Positions 1-9,190 are shown, counted from the stretch's first letter. The stretch: 64,000 nucleotides of DNA from an uncultured Lachnospiraceae bacterium (GCA_947566645.1 CANOKL010000005.1:62001-126000); one strand, 5' to 3'. Program-made: numbers and translations. The notes: a model not told the origin generated them from the sequence alone.

Positions 1-725
1 TCCATAGAATACGTAATATTTGCCTGGCAGTACTGGTTCATCTTGTCACATGCCTCTGCAACCTCAGGAGACTCGGAAGTGTATTTCGGCTCCTTATAAC
101 ATTTCTCCGACTTAAGATTCAGATCTGGCTTAAGCTCAGTAACTGCCTCTGATGCCTTTTTCTTCAGCGCCTCCATATCAAGCGCAGTACCCGTTTCCTC
201 CGGCTTCACCACAAACTGGCTTCCGTCAAACTCCGGCTTCGCGGACTTAGGCTTTACCTGCTTCGCCGTGGCTGCTTTAAGCGCCTGGAGCTTCCCGTCA
301 AGCTTCGCCTCATCATATGACAATTCAATAGTCGCATTCTCCGAATCCTTAGTGAAAAATGATACAGGCCATGCAAAGCCATTCTGCTTCTCCAGGACCT
401 CCTTAAGCGCCTTGCTTTCCTTATATTCAAGGGCAATGTCCTCGCTCGTAATCTCTTCCTTCTGTCCATCCTTATCTATAACAGTCAGGGCATACCCCTC
501 CATTTCCTTCTTAAAGATCTCCTCCACCTCTGAAACTGGTTTCCCGGAGCAGTCATGCCCATTGATCTCCGTATTGGGCAGAAAATGAGAGGAGAAATAA
601 ACTCCTGCCCCTATGTATCCTGCAAGTAAAACCCCTGTAGTTCCTCCGACAATCCCAAGTATCAATCCTGTGTTTTTCTTTTGTCTCTTTTTTCTTCTGT
701 GTCTTCTTCCTCTTCGTGCTGTCAT
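1..725 (-). CDS. L,D-transpeptidase-like cell-wall protein, N-terminal part (runs off the left edge)
   Basis: The reading frame opens at an ATG at 725 behind an AAGGAGAAA ribosome site and stays open to the window edge, giving 241 codons without the C-terminus. A basic N-terminus (residues 1-18) is followed by one membrane helix (about 20-43), then an extracytoplasmic region. The stretch around residues 48-70 (FLPNTEINGHDCSGK) is characteristic of the PG_binding_4 domain found in front of YkuD-type L,D-transpeptidases and in VanW-like proteins of Clostridia. The likely role is peptidoglycan cross-link remodelling at the outer membrane face. The catalytic YkuD domain with its Cys would lie left of the window, so the enzymatic assignment is inference from the N-terminal architecture. 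Confidence 0.7.
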   Translation of the reverse strand, partial: MTARRGRRHRRKKRQKKNTGLILGIVGGTTGVLLAGYIGAGVYFSSHFLPNTEINGHDCSGKPVSEVEEIFKKEMEGYALTVIDKDGQKEEITSEDIALEYKESKALKEVLEKQNGFAWPVSFFTKDSENATIELSYDEAKLDGKLQALKAATAKQVKPKSAKPEFDGSQFVVKPEETGTALDMEALKKKASEAVTELKPDLNLKSEKCYKEPKYTSESPEVAEACDKMNQYCQANITYSM

Positions 726-792
726 AAATATTTCTCCTTATCAATCCTGTGCCTTAATCTGCCAGCTCCTGAACTGTCTGGCTCAGTTATAC

Positions 793-1308
793 TTACGATA
801 TTCTGCGGCAAAATATATATCTTGGCAATCCGCCATACTTCATATCCTCCCCTGCCACCTCATAACCAAGCCTCAGGAAATTATTTACACTATATATATT
901 ATCCGGATGTGCAGTTCCCATAAGATAACGGTAACCCTGCCTTCTCAAAAGACTCTCAGCCTCTTCCATCAGTCTCTTCTGAATACCATGCCCCCGGTAA
1001 CTGTTCTGTACTGCCGCCGATTCCATATGTGCAGTCAGCCCCAGGTCATCATCAGACAGCCCCAGGTATCTTCCCAGGTTATCCGGGGCACTGCCTGGAT
1101 ATCGTACCACCAGAAACCCGGCAATCACATCCTCTGCTGCCGCCTTCAGTATAAAGCCCTCGTCCCGCACATGCCTTTCCAAAAACGGGACATCATCTGT
1201 ACAAAACCAGTCCTTACACTCCATCTGCCGGTAAGCCTCATCCATAATCCTTGCAATCTCCGGAACATCCTCAGCATCCGCAGGGTAAACTCCAATCTCT
1301 AATGCCAT
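793..1308 (-). CDS. GNAT family N-acetyltransferase
   Basis: A 171-residue protein. I place the start at 1308 (MALEIGVYPAD) because a GGGGGAT ribosome site lies just upstream; the frame is open 12 codons further but without a site. The fold is recognisable from the N-terminal DAEDVPEIARIMDEAY segment and from the acetyl-CoA loop region YRGHGIQKRLMEEAE near residue 112, which matches the R/Q-x-x-G-x-G/A pattern of GNAT enzymes. C-terminal NIYSVNNFLRLGYE is the usual motif-B-like end of the fold. It acetylates an unknown small molecule or peptide in the cytoplasm. It lies between the partial cell-wall gene and the P-type ATPase on the same strand, with nothing that ties it to either. Confidence 0.85.
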   Translation of the reverse strand: MALEIGVYPADAEDVPEIARIMDEAYRQMECKDWFCTDDVPFLERHVRDEGFILKAAAEDVIAGFLVVRYPGSAPDNLGRYLGLSDDDLGLTAHMESAAVQNSYRGHGIQKRLMEEAESLLRRQGYRYLMGTAHPDNIYSVNNFLRLGYEVAGEDMKYGGLPRYIFCRRIS

Positions 1309-1378
1309 AAAAATAATATCCCCCTTTAAGCTACATATCCGCACCTATAATAACATATAACCACCCCACTTTCAAGCA

Positions 1379-1436
1379 AGTTGGGGACGGGGTATTTTAA
1401 AAAACATAGTAACTTAAAAATACTTGGTCCCCAACT
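1379..1436. repeat. Diverged copy of the GGGGACGGGG palindrome overlapping a gene end
   Basis: Inverted repeat with outer arms AGTTGGGGAC (1379-1388) and GTCCCCAACT (1427-1436), A/T-rich inner arms and an unpaired centre. It belongs to the same family as the palindromes near 42678, 43492, 58892 and 60204 but is less symmetrical. The right half encodes the last residues and stop codon of the P-type ATPase (ELGTKYF-stop). Confidence 0.75.
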
Positions 1437-3858
1437 CAATCAGTCGTGTCAGATAGCGGAGTACCGGCTCTGTTGCGATGGAGAAAACAACAAAGAGCAT
1501 TACACATTTTGTTGACATGCCTGTAATTGCAAATAGTCCCGGCAGGAATATGCTGCAGCCCAGCAGCCCGATCATACATCCGGTCCACACTGCAATCCGG
1601 ACCTTGCTGAACGGCTTACAGATTCTGTAAAGTATCATGAATCCTACGATTGCAAGCAGCATGGTTGATGCGGTGGAGATATCCACAGGATCAACCTCAA
1701 AGGTTTGTCCGAATACGACCAGCGCCCCTACTGCGATTACGTCTGTAAGGCCCGCTGGAAGTGCCTTTAGGAACACATTACTCAGGAAATGTCCCTGTAT
1801 CATCTCCTTGTTTGGCTGCAGTGCAAGGAAGAATGCCGGAATACCAATTGTAAACATGCTGATCAGTGATATCTGGGACGGTTCCAGCGGGTAAGTAATC
1901 ATAAATACGACTGCAAACAGCGACAGCAGAAGGGAAAATATATTCTTTACCAGAAACAGGCTTGCGGAACGCTGAATGTTATTGACCACTCTGCGCCCCT
2001 CCAATACAACGGAGGGCATGCATGCAAAATTGGATTCTAACAGCACGACCTGGGAAGCCTGCACTGCGGCGTCGCTGCCGGATGCCATGGCTATACTGCA
2101 GTCCGCATCCTTAAGTGCCAGCACATCGTTTACTCCGTCTCCTGTCATGGCTACGGTTCTTCCCTGCTTTTTAAGCGCCTGGACAAACTGCCGCTTCTGT
2201 GCAGGCGTGACGCGTCCGAAAACGGTATGACTGGCAATCGCCTTCTCCACATCTTCATCTGTTCTTAGAGTAGAGGCATCTATATATTCCTCTGCGTTCT
2301 GTATCCCGGCCTCTCTGGCAACCTCGGACACAGTAATCGGGCTGTCCCCGGATATTACTTTGATCTCTACGCCCTGCTCCGCAAAATATGCGAAAGTCCC
2401 GGGAGCTTCTTTCCTTACATGGTTTGCAAGAAGCAGATATGCAAGGGGCGTCACCTTTTCTCTCAGTCTCTTTCCATCCGGCACACCGTCATAGATTCCA
2501 AATACAAGAACCCGGTATCCTCTTGATGCGTATTTCCGGATCTCTTTGCCAAAGCCTTCTTCTCTGTCGTAGTCATCCCTAAGCACAAATTCTGGTGCCC
2601 CAAGCACATATGCTTTCTCTCCAAATAAAGCGCCGCTGTATTTCGATGCAGAGGTAAATGGGATTACCTGATCTGCCATTGTCTTCGTATTTTTTGTAAA
2701 ATAGGATTTCATAGCTTCCATTGTACTATTGTCTGCACTCTGTGCTGCCACAAAATCTCCTAAAAGCTCTTCAAGAGATGTCCCTTCTTCATGATAGAGA
2801 CCAGTAGGGATTACCTCCTTAACACACATTACATTTTCGGTAATGGTTCCGGTCTTATCCACACACAGGACATCGACACGGGCAAGTGTCTCAATGCTCT
2901 TCATATCATGAAGCAGCACTTTCTGCCTGGCGAGGCGCATGGCGCTTACCGCCAGAGCTACACTGGCAAGCAGATACAGCCCCTCTGGAATCATCCCGAT
3001 CACTGCCGCCACCATAGAGGTAACACTGTTTCTAAATCCCTCATGGTTGAAAAAATATCCCTGGACAAACAGCAGAATTCCTATCGGAATCAGAACAATT
3101 CCCACAATCTTTACCAGCCTGTCAAGAGACCGTATCATCTCTGACTGTTCCCCTTTCTGCATGGCCTTTGCCTCCAGGGTCAGTCTGGAGATGTAGGAAT
3201 CCCTGCCCACCTCCGTGAGCCTCGCACGGCATTCCCCTGATACAACAAAACTTCCGGACATCAGTTGTGCATCTTTCCCTTTCGTGATCTCATCCGGCTC
3301 TCCGGTAAGCAGCGACTCGTTAACCTGCACCTCGCCATCTACTACAACTGCATCCGCGCTGATCTGATTTCCTGCTTTAAAAATGACAATGTCATCAATT
3401 ACCAGGCTTTCTGTTGATACCTGGACAAGCTCACCGCCGCGGACTGCAACGGCAGACAGGGCATTCAGCATATTTAGTTCATCGAGAACTTTCTTCGATC
3501 TGATTTCCTGAATAATACCGATCAATGTATTAATCACAATCACTGGCAGAAATGTAAGGTTCCTAAATGACCCCACCAGGCACAAAAGCAATGCCAGCAC
3601 CACAAAGATTAAGTTAAAATAAGTAAATACATTTTCATGTATAATCTCTTTCATTGTCCGTGAAGGCGGCTCCACTGCTTCATTCGTCCATCCGGCCTCG
3701 ATGCGCTCCCGAATCTCCTCTTCAGAAAGCCCCGTCTCCGGATCCGGCATACACCTCTTCACATTTCCCGAACGGCCGCTCTCCTGAATACCGTCCGGTC
3801 CGCATTCTGTAACTGAACAACTGCTCCCATTCCCCTTTCCTGTCCATTTTCGTATCAT
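1414..3858 (-). CDS. Cation-translocating P-type ATPase
   Basis: An 814-residue membrane pump. Visible motifs: actuator TGEP (about 185-188), PEGL in the fourth membrane helix (291-294), the phosphorylated aspartate in DKTGT (Asp334), and the hinge TGDGVND around residue 565. Paired membrane helices lie at about 80-115 and 250-305, with six more near the C-terminus. Helix 4 has PEGL, as in the calcium/magnesium-type branch, and there is no N-terminal metal-binding CxxC domain, so it is not a copper or cadmium pump. The nearest described relatives I recall are CtpE-like and Exp7/CaxP-like ATPases; the ion is not settled. The start has a GGAGGG site. The last residues (LGTKYF) are encoded by a dispersed palindromic repeat, so the natural C-terminus has probably been replaced. 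Confidence 0.92.
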   Translation of the reverse strand: MIRKWTGKGNGSSCSVTECGPDGIQESGRSGNVKRCMPDPETGLSEEEIRERIEAGWTNEAVEPPSRTMKEIIHENVFTYFNLIFVVLALLLCLVGSFRNLTFLPVIVINTLIGIIQEIRSKKVLDELNMLNALSAVAVRGGELVQVSTESLVIDDIVIFKAGNQISADAVVVDGEVQVNESLLTGEPDEITKGKDAQLMSGSFVVSGECRARLTEVGRDSYISRLTLEAKAMQKGEQSEMIRSLDRLVKIVGIVLIPIGILLFVQGYFFNHEGFRNSVTSMVAAVIGMIPEGLYLLASVALAVSAMRLARQKVLLHDMKSIETLARVDVLCVDKTGTITENVMCVKEVIPTGLYHEEGTSLEELLGDFVAAQSADNSTMEAMKSYFTKNTKTMADQVIPFTSASKYSGALFGEKAYVLGAPEFVLRDDYDREEGFGKEIRKYASRGYRVLVFGIYDGVPDGKRLREKVTPLAYLLLANHVRKEAPGTFAYFAEQGVEIKVISGDSPITVSEVAREAGIQNAEEYIDASTLRTDEDVEKAIASHTVFGRVTPAQKRQFVQALKKQGRTVAMTGDGVNDVLALKDADCSIAMASGSDAAVQASQVVLLESNFACMPSVVLEGRRVVNNIQRSASLFLVKNIFSLLLSLFAVVFMITYPLEPSQISLISMFTIGIPAFFLALQPNKEMIQGHFLSNVFLKALPAGLTDVIAVGALVVFGQTFEVDPVDISTASTMLLAIVGFMILYRICKPFSKVRIAVWTGCMIGLLGCSIFLPGLFAITGMSTKCVMLFVVFSIATEPVLRYLTRLIELGTKYF

Positions 3859-3903
3859 TTATACCCTCCATATAACTGTCGGTTAGTTAACTCGTAACTC
3901 CAA

Positions 3904-3932
3904 TTGACGAACCATCACTTTTTCTGTATAAT
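3904..3932 (+). promoter_or_regulatory. Sigma-A type promoter for the 87-residue protein
   Basis: TTGACG at 3904-3909 and TATAAT at 3927-3932 with a 17-base spacer, reading toward the small gene at 3984. This is a near-consensus housekeeping promoter, which suggests strong expression of that small protein. Confidence 0.8.
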
Positions 3933-3983
3933 GCATTTTAAAGTAACTATATATACTCTTCAATCAAAAAGGAGCTGCTCATC

Positions 3984-4247
3984 ATGTTTCGTTTATGGGG
4001 AAAAGAAATCAAGGATAACCATTTAGTGCGCGATACCGTCATCTGCGATGATACAACGGATACGCGCACTCATAAAATCTTCCATGCCTTAGATGCAGTC
4101 TGCTATGAATTTGACTTAAGCAAACCCATCTGGCTGGATTCCACAATTGAGGAATTCAAGCGGCACGACAAAGCCCGCTTTTATCAGGATAACTTTGTAG
4201 ATTCCATTGACTTCGATTACCTGGAAATCCATATCATCGAAGAATAG
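3984..4247 (+). CDS. Small conserved-looking protein of unknown function
   Basis: 87 residues, preceded by an AAAAGGAGCTG ribosome site and a near-consensus promoter. The protein is soluble, acidic and aromatic-rich (FRLWGKEIKDNHLVRDTV at the start, DYLEIHIIEE at the end) with no membrane segment, signal or Cys pair. The body (HKIFHALDAVCYEFDLSKPIWL) suggests a compact alpha/beta domain. I do not recognise the family by name. It stands alone between the divergent P-type ATPase and the convergent ABC operon. The strong promoter and clean ribosome site make a real gene very likely even though the function is unknown. Confidence 0.8.
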   Translation: MFRLWGKEIKDNHLVRDTVICDDTTDTRTHKIFHALDAVCYEFDLSKPIWLDSTIEEFKRHDKARFYQDNFVDSIDFDYLEIHIIEE

Positions 4248-4264
4248 GTCATCTGATCCTTTGT

Positions 4265-5689
4265 CTATTCACTTCGTATCGCGGCAAGCGGGCTTAGCTT
4301 CATAGCCCTCTTCGCCGGGAAATATCCCGCCATAATGCCCACCAGCATGGCGAATCCCATTGAAACAAGCACAAGCCACAAAGGAATATAAGAAATATTT
4401 CCCTCAAATCCCATCGCGGCGCCTCCGGCAGTCAGATAATTAATAATAGCCGAAAGAATGAAACTCAGAATATTCCCCACAACTCCCCCGATCAGGCCGA
4501 TGGAAGCCGCCTCCATAAGAAACATCTGTTTGATATTCTTAAGGCTGCATCCCAGAACCTTGATTACGCCAATCTCCTTCGTCCGTTCATAGATGGACAT
4601 CATCATCGTATTTGCAATTCCGATGGCTGCTACAAACAGTGAAATCGCCCCGATTCCTCCAAGCACTGCCTCGATCATGGCAAGCTCTTTCTGCATGCTC
4701 TGCAAATACTCTATATTCGTCTCCACGCCGTATCCAAGCTGCCTGATGCTATCCGACACGGCATCTACATTATCAATGTCATCTACCTTAACCTGTGCAG
4801 AAGAATAATAAAAATCCTTATACGGCTTCCCGGAATTTGTTGTTGGCTGTCCCGGAATCACCCTTCCTGCGAATTCCTTCTTGAGCTGCTTAACAAGCAC
4901 ATCAAGATCACAGTAAACATACATGGAATGCATATTATAATCATCGGGTCCGCCTTCCACCACTCCGCATGCTTTCACTACATGCTTCTTGACATTCTTT
5001 ACAGTCTGGACTTCACCGCCTTCACCCATGTCACCCATGTCGCCGCCCATATCAGCGCTCCCTGACTGCATATTATAGTATCCATCCTGGTCTAGAATAA
5101 GGAACAGAGAGTCCTTTGCAAGGTCAATATCCGGGAGAATACCCGTCTCCCAGTAGGCTCCGCCTCCCCCTTTTTCCTGAAAATCTGTAATAACCGTATT
5201 TCCAAATACGAGCTCAAGGGTTCCCCCCTCCTGGGGAAGCCTTCCGCCCTCTGCAAGAGGGATATTCTGCTCTGCCAGTCCCTGATGCGGCATGGCCTTG
5301 ATCGAGCCATAGCCCTCATATTTCCCTTTTAAGAAAATCACGGATGTCTCATATACCGGATAAGAGGACACCACATGCTCCAGGGTTCCCAGCTCCGCTA
5401 CCGTCTCATCGTCAATATACTTTTCCGATGCTTCCATATCTTCATCTGATCCAAAGCTTACACTGCCGTACATGCCGCCCCCGGCCTCCTGCCCCGTTAC
5501 TCTAATACTCGTAAGGCCGCCGGATTGCTCTACCTCCCGGTAAAGAGACTCCTGCATGCCGAGCCCCAGGGAAATCATGACTACAATCGAGGTTGTTCCA
5601 ATGACCACTCCGAGAACCGTCAGAAAGGTACGTAATTTTCGTCTTTTTAAGTTACTCCCACTCATCCTCAGAAGGTCCATCCAACTCAT
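4265..5689 (-). CDS. ABC transporter permease, MacB/FtsX-like
   Basis: 474 residues with a typical MacB topology: one N-terminal helix (about 22-45, after KLRTFLTVLGVVIGTTS), a long extracytoplasmic domain (about 50-335) and three C-terminal helices in an FtsX domain (about 345-470, including SIYERTKEIGVIKVLG). The periplasm-type domain contains a Gly/Asp/Met-rich stretch (SADMGGDMGDMGEGG). The start at 5689 has an AGGAGG site and lies inside the end of the preceding gene (38-base overlap), so the two are translationally coupled. It is the last gene of the 8010-to-4265 operon. MacB-type transporters usually use ATP to drive extrusion or mechanotransmission rather than import; the substrate is unknown. 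Confidence 0.9.
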   Translation of the reverse strand: MSWMDLLRMSGSNLKRRKLRTFLTVLGVVIGTTSIVVMISLGLGMQESLYREVEQSGGLTSIRVTGQEAGGGMYGSVSFGSDEDMEASEKYIDDETVAELGTLEHVVSSYPVYETSVIFLKGKYEGYGSIKAMPHQGLAEQNIPLAEGGRLPQEGGTLELVFGNTVITDFQEKGGGGAYWETGILPDIDLAKDSLFLILDQDGYYNMQSGSADMGGDMGDMGEGGEVQTVKNVKKHVVKACGVVEGGPDDYNMHSMYVYCDLDVLVKQLKKEFAGRVIPGQPTTNSGKPYKDFYYSSAQVKVDDIDNVDAVSDSIRQLGYGVETNIEYLQSMQKELAMIEAVLGGIGAISLFVAAIGIANTMMMSIYERTKEIGVIKVLGCSLKNIKQMFLMEAASIGLIGGVVGNILSFILSAIINYLTAGGAAMGFEGNISYIPLWLVLVSMGFAMLVGIMAGYFPAKRAMKLSPLAAIRSE

Positions 5690-7295
5690 CTAACAGCGCC
5701 TCCTCCTCGTTCTTCATTCTTCTCTTTTTATTTCTCTTAACTATGATGACAACTGCGGCGATTACTACGATCACAACAATCAGTCCGATAATCAGAGGAA
5801 GCTTTGACTTTGACTCAACCATCTCTTCTCCCATATCGCCTATCATCATATCGCCTTCCATCATCTCTGCAACCTCAAGCTCCAGCTCTTCCTTCTTTTC
5901 AGAGACTTTGCCCGCCTCATCCTCATAGCTCAGAGTCATTGTCACTGTCTCCGGTCCTTCTGATACCTCTATTCCTGTCAGCATTGTATCAATGGATGCT
6001 GTGGCACCAGAGTCCACGTTTCCCACAAATACTTCTTCAGAATCAATATGGGGGCCTGCAAATTTTGCTTTTACATTATACAGCTTTGTTCTTCCAAGGT
6101 TATACAGGCTGAACATCACATTCGCCTCATCCCCCACAGAAATGCTCGTGGGATTCACTTCAAAGGTGCTGAATTCAAATCTGGGCTTCTGCTTCACCGG
6201 AATGGACAGATTCGAAGATGTCTCAACACCTGTACCTCCGGCATCCTCATACCGCATGGAAAGTTCAATGCTATATGGCTTCTGCATCAGATCAGACTTT
6301 GCATTCAGCTTCATGGCTATGTCTGCACTACCGCCTGCCCCGATTCCGTCCAGATATACCGTACTGGAACCTGATGACGGAAGAAATGCCGGGGACGCTG
6401 TCTGTTCATCGTCTCCTTCTGTGGGAGCATTCATCTCAAACAGCATATTTTTCACTGCAGTTGTCTTTGAGGTATTCTGCAGATGTACAATCAGTGTAAA
6501 ATCCTTTCCCGCCTGTACCTCTGGCGGATTCGTCGCAAACCCGGTAACAATGACGCGTGGAACTGAGGATGATTCCGAACCTTCTCCATCATCAGAAGAC
6601 ACATCCCCATTTGTAAATCCACCGTCATCCGGGATGTCATCTCCGCCGTCATCCCCGGGTTCCCCGACATCCGTATCCCCTGTTGTCTTTGCATAGACCT
6701 TCTGTGTCTTGAATTCCTTTCCGCCGATCATTACTACAAATTGGAGGGTCTGTCTCTTCGTCTCCATATTCTCACGCTGAGTAAACATAAAAGTAATATC
6801 AACAGTCTGTCTCGGACTCAGCTTTTTAACTGTCTTTTCATAATCCTGCCGGTTCGTCTCAAAGGGCCAGGTATCCTCTGTCTCGCCAAGATCCGGCTTT
6901 ACACTTACATCCTTAAGCTCTATATCCGAATTGTTCGTCAGGGTAAACACCCATTTTCTCTTTTTCCCTTCCTTAAAAACCGGAACCTCTTTATTCTTGG
7001 ATGACAGCTTTAGTTCATGCTCTTCTATTCCAAATTCTTCCTTCTTGGTCTTCTCCTTGTTATCTGCCTTGCTGTCGTCCTTTTTATCCTCGTCCTTGCC
7101 TGTATCGTCTTTTTTATCTTCCTCTTTTTTATCTTCGTCTTTTTTATCTTCTCCAGATTCCTGATCAGCCTGCATGCTGATCCCTGCATCCTCCTGTGCA
7201 GCCATAACCGCTCCTGACGGAACCAGCGCAGCCGCCATAATCATTGCCAGTAATCCTAATATGTATCTGCGCATATATTCCTTTCCCTTACTCAT
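5652..7295 (-). CDS. Secreted, membrane-anchored Ig-like (CARDB/S-layer type) accessory protein of the ABC transporter
   Basis: 547 residues. I choose the ATG at 7295, which overlaps the ATPase stop in the pattern ATGAGTAA; the frame is open slightly further upstream. It has a signal peptide (LLAMIMAAALVPSGAVMA), a low-complexity Asp/Lys/Glu linker (about 35-85), then three or more beta-rich repeats of the kind annotated as COG1361/CARDB (for example PEVQAGKDFTLIVHLQNTSKT and PTSISVGDEANVMFSLYNLG), and a C-terminal membrane helix followed by a basic then acidic tail. It is therefore displayed outside the cell and anchored. Sitting between the ATPase and permease genes of one operon, it probably works as the extracellular partner, in the place of the MacA adaptor of Gram-negatives. 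That role is inference. Confidence 0.85.
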   Translation of the reverse strand: MSKGKEYMRRYILGLLAMIMAAALVPSGAVMAAQEDAGISMQADQESGEDKKDEDKKEEDKKDDTGKDEDKKDDSKADNKEKTKKEEFGIEEHELKLSSKNKEVPVFKEGKKRKWVFTLTNNSDIELKDVSVKPDLGETEDTWPFETNRQDYEKTVKKLSPRQTVDITFMFTQRENMETKRQTLQFVVMIGGKEFKTQKVYAKTTGDTDVGEPGDDGGDDIPDDGGFTNGDVSSDDGEGSESSSVPRVIVTGFATNPPEVQAGKDFTLIVHLQNTSKTTAVKNMLFEMNAPTEGDDEQTASPAFLPSSGSSTVYLDGIGAGGSADIAMKLNAKSDLMQKPYSIELSMRYEDAGGTGVETSSNLSIPVKQKPRFEFSTFEVNPTSISVGDEANVMFSLYNLGRTKLYNVKAKFAGPHIDSEEVFVGNVDSGATASIDTMLTGIEVSEGPETVTMTLSYEDEAGKVSEKKEELELEVAEMMEGDMMIGDMGEEMVESKSKLPLIIGLIVVIVVIAAVVIIVKRNKKRRMKNEEEALLDELDGPSEDEWE

Positions 7296-8010
7296 GCTTT
7301 TCACCTTCACTCGTCCTTTCCCTCTGATTATTTTCTATTTTCAAAATCTTTCCGTCACTTATATGAAAAACCCTGTTCGCATAAGTGGCAAGATGTGCAT
7401 CATGTGTTACCATAACCAGTGTCTTATTCTGCTCCCTGACAATCCTCTGCATCAGTCCCATAACCTCCTCTGAAGTATGGGAATCAAGATTTCCCGTGGG
7501 CTCATCCGCAAAAATAATTTTCGGATTCACCACAAGCGCCCTCGCAACACCCACACGCTGCTGCTGCCCTCCTGACATCTGATTCGGAAAATGCTTCATA
7601 TGCTTCTTCAGATTCACCAGCTCCAGCATCTTCTCTGCCTTTTTGTTCCGCACATTCCTTGGAACCTTCCTGAAACTAAGCGGAAGCGCCACATTCTCCA
7701 CCGCATTCAGCGTACTAAGGAGATGAAACGACTGAAAAATAAAGCCCACATTCTCACGCCGGAACCTGACAAGCTGCTCCTCATTCATATTCTCAATATG
7801 GGAACCTGCAATCACAACATTCCCCTTCGTAGGCTTCTCCAGCCCTGCAAGCATATTCAAAAGTGTAGACTTCCCAGACCCCGAAGTCCCGACAATCGCA
7901 CAAAACTCCCCCTGGGAAATATCAAAATCCACCCCATCAAGCGCCCGTACCACCTCATCACCGACTCGGTACAACTTATAAAGATTCCTCACCTGGATCA
8001 CCTTATCCAT
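7288..8010 (-). CDS. ABC transporter ATP-binding protein, MacB/LolD-like
   Basis: 240 residues with every ABC motif: Walker A GTSGSGKST (about 42-50), Q-loop in FIFQSFHLL, signature MSGGQQQRV, Walker B IIFADEPTGNLDS, and the H-loop VTHDAHLA. The close match to LolD/MacB/YknY-type ATPases (QVRNLYKLYRVGDEVVRALD) places it with the MacB-like permease downstream. It is the first gene of the operon and has a GGAGGG ribosome site. The stop overlaps the start of the Ig-like accessory gene by 8 bases. It powers the transporter from the cytoplasmic face. Confidence 0.94.
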   Translation of the reverse strand: MDKVIQVRNLYKLYRVGDEVVRALDGVDFDISQGEFCAIVGTSGSGKSTLLNMLAGLEKPTKGNVVIAGSHIENMNEEQLVRFRRENVGFIFQSFHLLSTLNAVENVALPLSFRKVPRNVRNKKAEKMLELVNLKKHMKHFPNQMSGGQQQRVGVARALVVNPKIIFADEPTGNLDSHTSEEVMGLMQRIVREQNKTLVMVTHDAHLATYANRVFHISDGKILKIENNQRERTSEGEKHE

Positions 8011-8110
8011 AAATAACCCTCCTCAACTCTATTTTACATTATACTCCAAAAAAAGGAATACTTCCGATAGAAATTATGAAAAAAATCTTAAGATTTCGCA
8101 ACCAGCTCAC

Positions 8111-8174
8111 TCAAAATCAGCTCCCGGGACAGGTTTGTGCTCGCACAAGGACCTGTCCCGGGGGCTGATTTTGA
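8111..8174. repeat. 64-bp imperfect palindrome in the 8011-8338 gap
   Basis: Arms TCAAAATCAGC (8111-8121) and GCTGATTTTGA (8164-8174), with inner CCCGGGACAGGT paired to ACCTGTCCCGGG and a loop around TGCTCGCAC. It occupies the gap between the ABC operon start (8010) and the nuclease-like gene. The rest of this gap holds only a terminator at 8281; I see no credible gene there. It resembles the GGGGACGGGG palindromes in style but has a different core. Confidence 0.7.
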
Positions 8175-8280
8175 AGGGAGCGCCCCGTTAATGAGCAAAA
8201 ACAGCCGCGTCAGCGGCGAAGAAGCACCGCCAGGAGCCACGTCAATACTTCTAACGTATCCATAAGAACCCCCTTTCCAC

Positions 8281-8320
8281 AAAAAAAGAAGCCACCAGAT
8301 AAATCATCTCCTGGAAGCTT
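8281..8320 (-). terminator. Probable intrinsic terminator of the PD-(D/E)XK transposase-like gene
   Basis: On the minus strand a GAAGC...GCTTC hairpin is followed by a run of seven T residues, about 20 bases after the stop codon at 8339. Confidence 0.65.
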
Positions 8321-8338
8321 CATTAAAATATTTTTTTG

Positions 8339-9190
8339 TTATTTTGTAACTCTCATGCTTTCACCAATCCATTTCTGCACCATTTGAACACTTACATTAA
8401 GATAGTGGGCTATTTTATCAACTTTCATTCCATCCGCAGCCATGGATAATGCTGAGGCTTTTGCTTTTTTCAGCTCACCACTTTCAATACCTTCACTATA
8501 AATCTGTTCCATCTCACGGCACATGATTTCTACCCCTTTCTGTGTTTCCTTCAATTCGTATACTCTGTCTGCAAGTATCTTACTGTGCATATCTTCCGCA
8601 TTCTTGCAGTGAAGATCATGCATCAATCTACCCAACTCAGTGTCTTCTTGTTTCTTAGAATTTACATAGATAATATGAGCCTCATCTTTGAAATTTTCAC
8701 TGACTTCTTCGATCTTCCTGTCTATATGATAAATCGGAAGTCCATAGCCAAGTACATCGTCTCTGGTGATGAAGATCACATAACTTTCTGGAAGTTCATC
8801 AAAATCCTGTCCCGGATTTAATGTATTCATATCCATCAGACCACTATGATACCTCGCTCGTTTTGGAGATGCACCCTCATTGTCCTGTTGGATTTCCACA
8901 TCCATCTGCTTGCCATCTGAATCCCTGGCAATACAATCCAGAACCGCCGAACGTCCCTGCAAGTTCTTATAGTCTTTCTGAAGTACCTGATCAATAACTT
9001 TCAGATCCTTTTTATCCATAATTACCTGCAGAACATATTCTGTACATTCCCGTTTCTTAAATACATTCCGCATGAACACATCACTCATGATGGTAAGGTC
9101 TTTTAAGATACCCTTGTATCTCTCGTAACGTGTTTCTAATTCTTCTGTTTTTACGATTTCTTCCTTTGCCACGTTCACTCCCGTCTCCAT
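8339..9190 (-). CDS. PD-(D/E)XK nuclease family transposase (Rpn-like)
   Basis: 283 residues of the PDDEXK_2 / Rpn family, proteins annotated as recombination-promoting nucleases or 'putative transposases'. The nuclease core is visible in SDVFMRNVFKK (about 37-47) and in AVLDCIARDSDGKQMDVEIQQ (about 83-103), which carries the D...E-x-Q active site. Downstream come the usual RARYHSGLMDMN segment and a C-terminal helical region with an HTH-like tail (DKIAHYLNVSVQMVQKWIGE). The start at 9190 is the longest one; a GTG seven codons in also has a GGGAGTG site. Such genes are common in gut Firmicutes and usually act as small mobile or DNA-damaging elements. It lies in an accessory patch with another PD-(D/E)XK-type protein. 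Confidence 0.88.
   Translation of the reverse strand: METGVNVAKEEIVKTEELETRYERYKGILKDLTIMSDVFMRNVFKKRECTEYVLQVIMDKKDLKVIDQVLQKDYKNLQGRSAVLDCIARDSDGKQMDVEIQQDNEGASPKRARYHSGLMDMNTLNPGQDFDELPESYVIFITRDDVLGYGLPIYHIDRKIEEVSENFKDEAHIIYVNSKKQEDTELGRLMHDLHCKNAEDMHSKILADRVYELKETQKGVEIMCREMEQIYSEGIESGELKKAKASALSMAADGMKVDKIAHYLNVSVQMVQKWIGESMRVTK

Noticed and set aside
613..1302. 229-codon plus-strand ORF
   Set aside because: It lies opposite the GNAT gene and the partial cell-wall gene, both of which have motifs and ribosome sites; composition is that of an antisense frame.
8088..8282. 64-codon minus-strand ORF in the gap upstream of the ABC operon
   Set aside because: Most of it is the translation of a 64-bp palindrome; it overlaps the terminator region at 8281 and has no convincing conservation or ribosome site.
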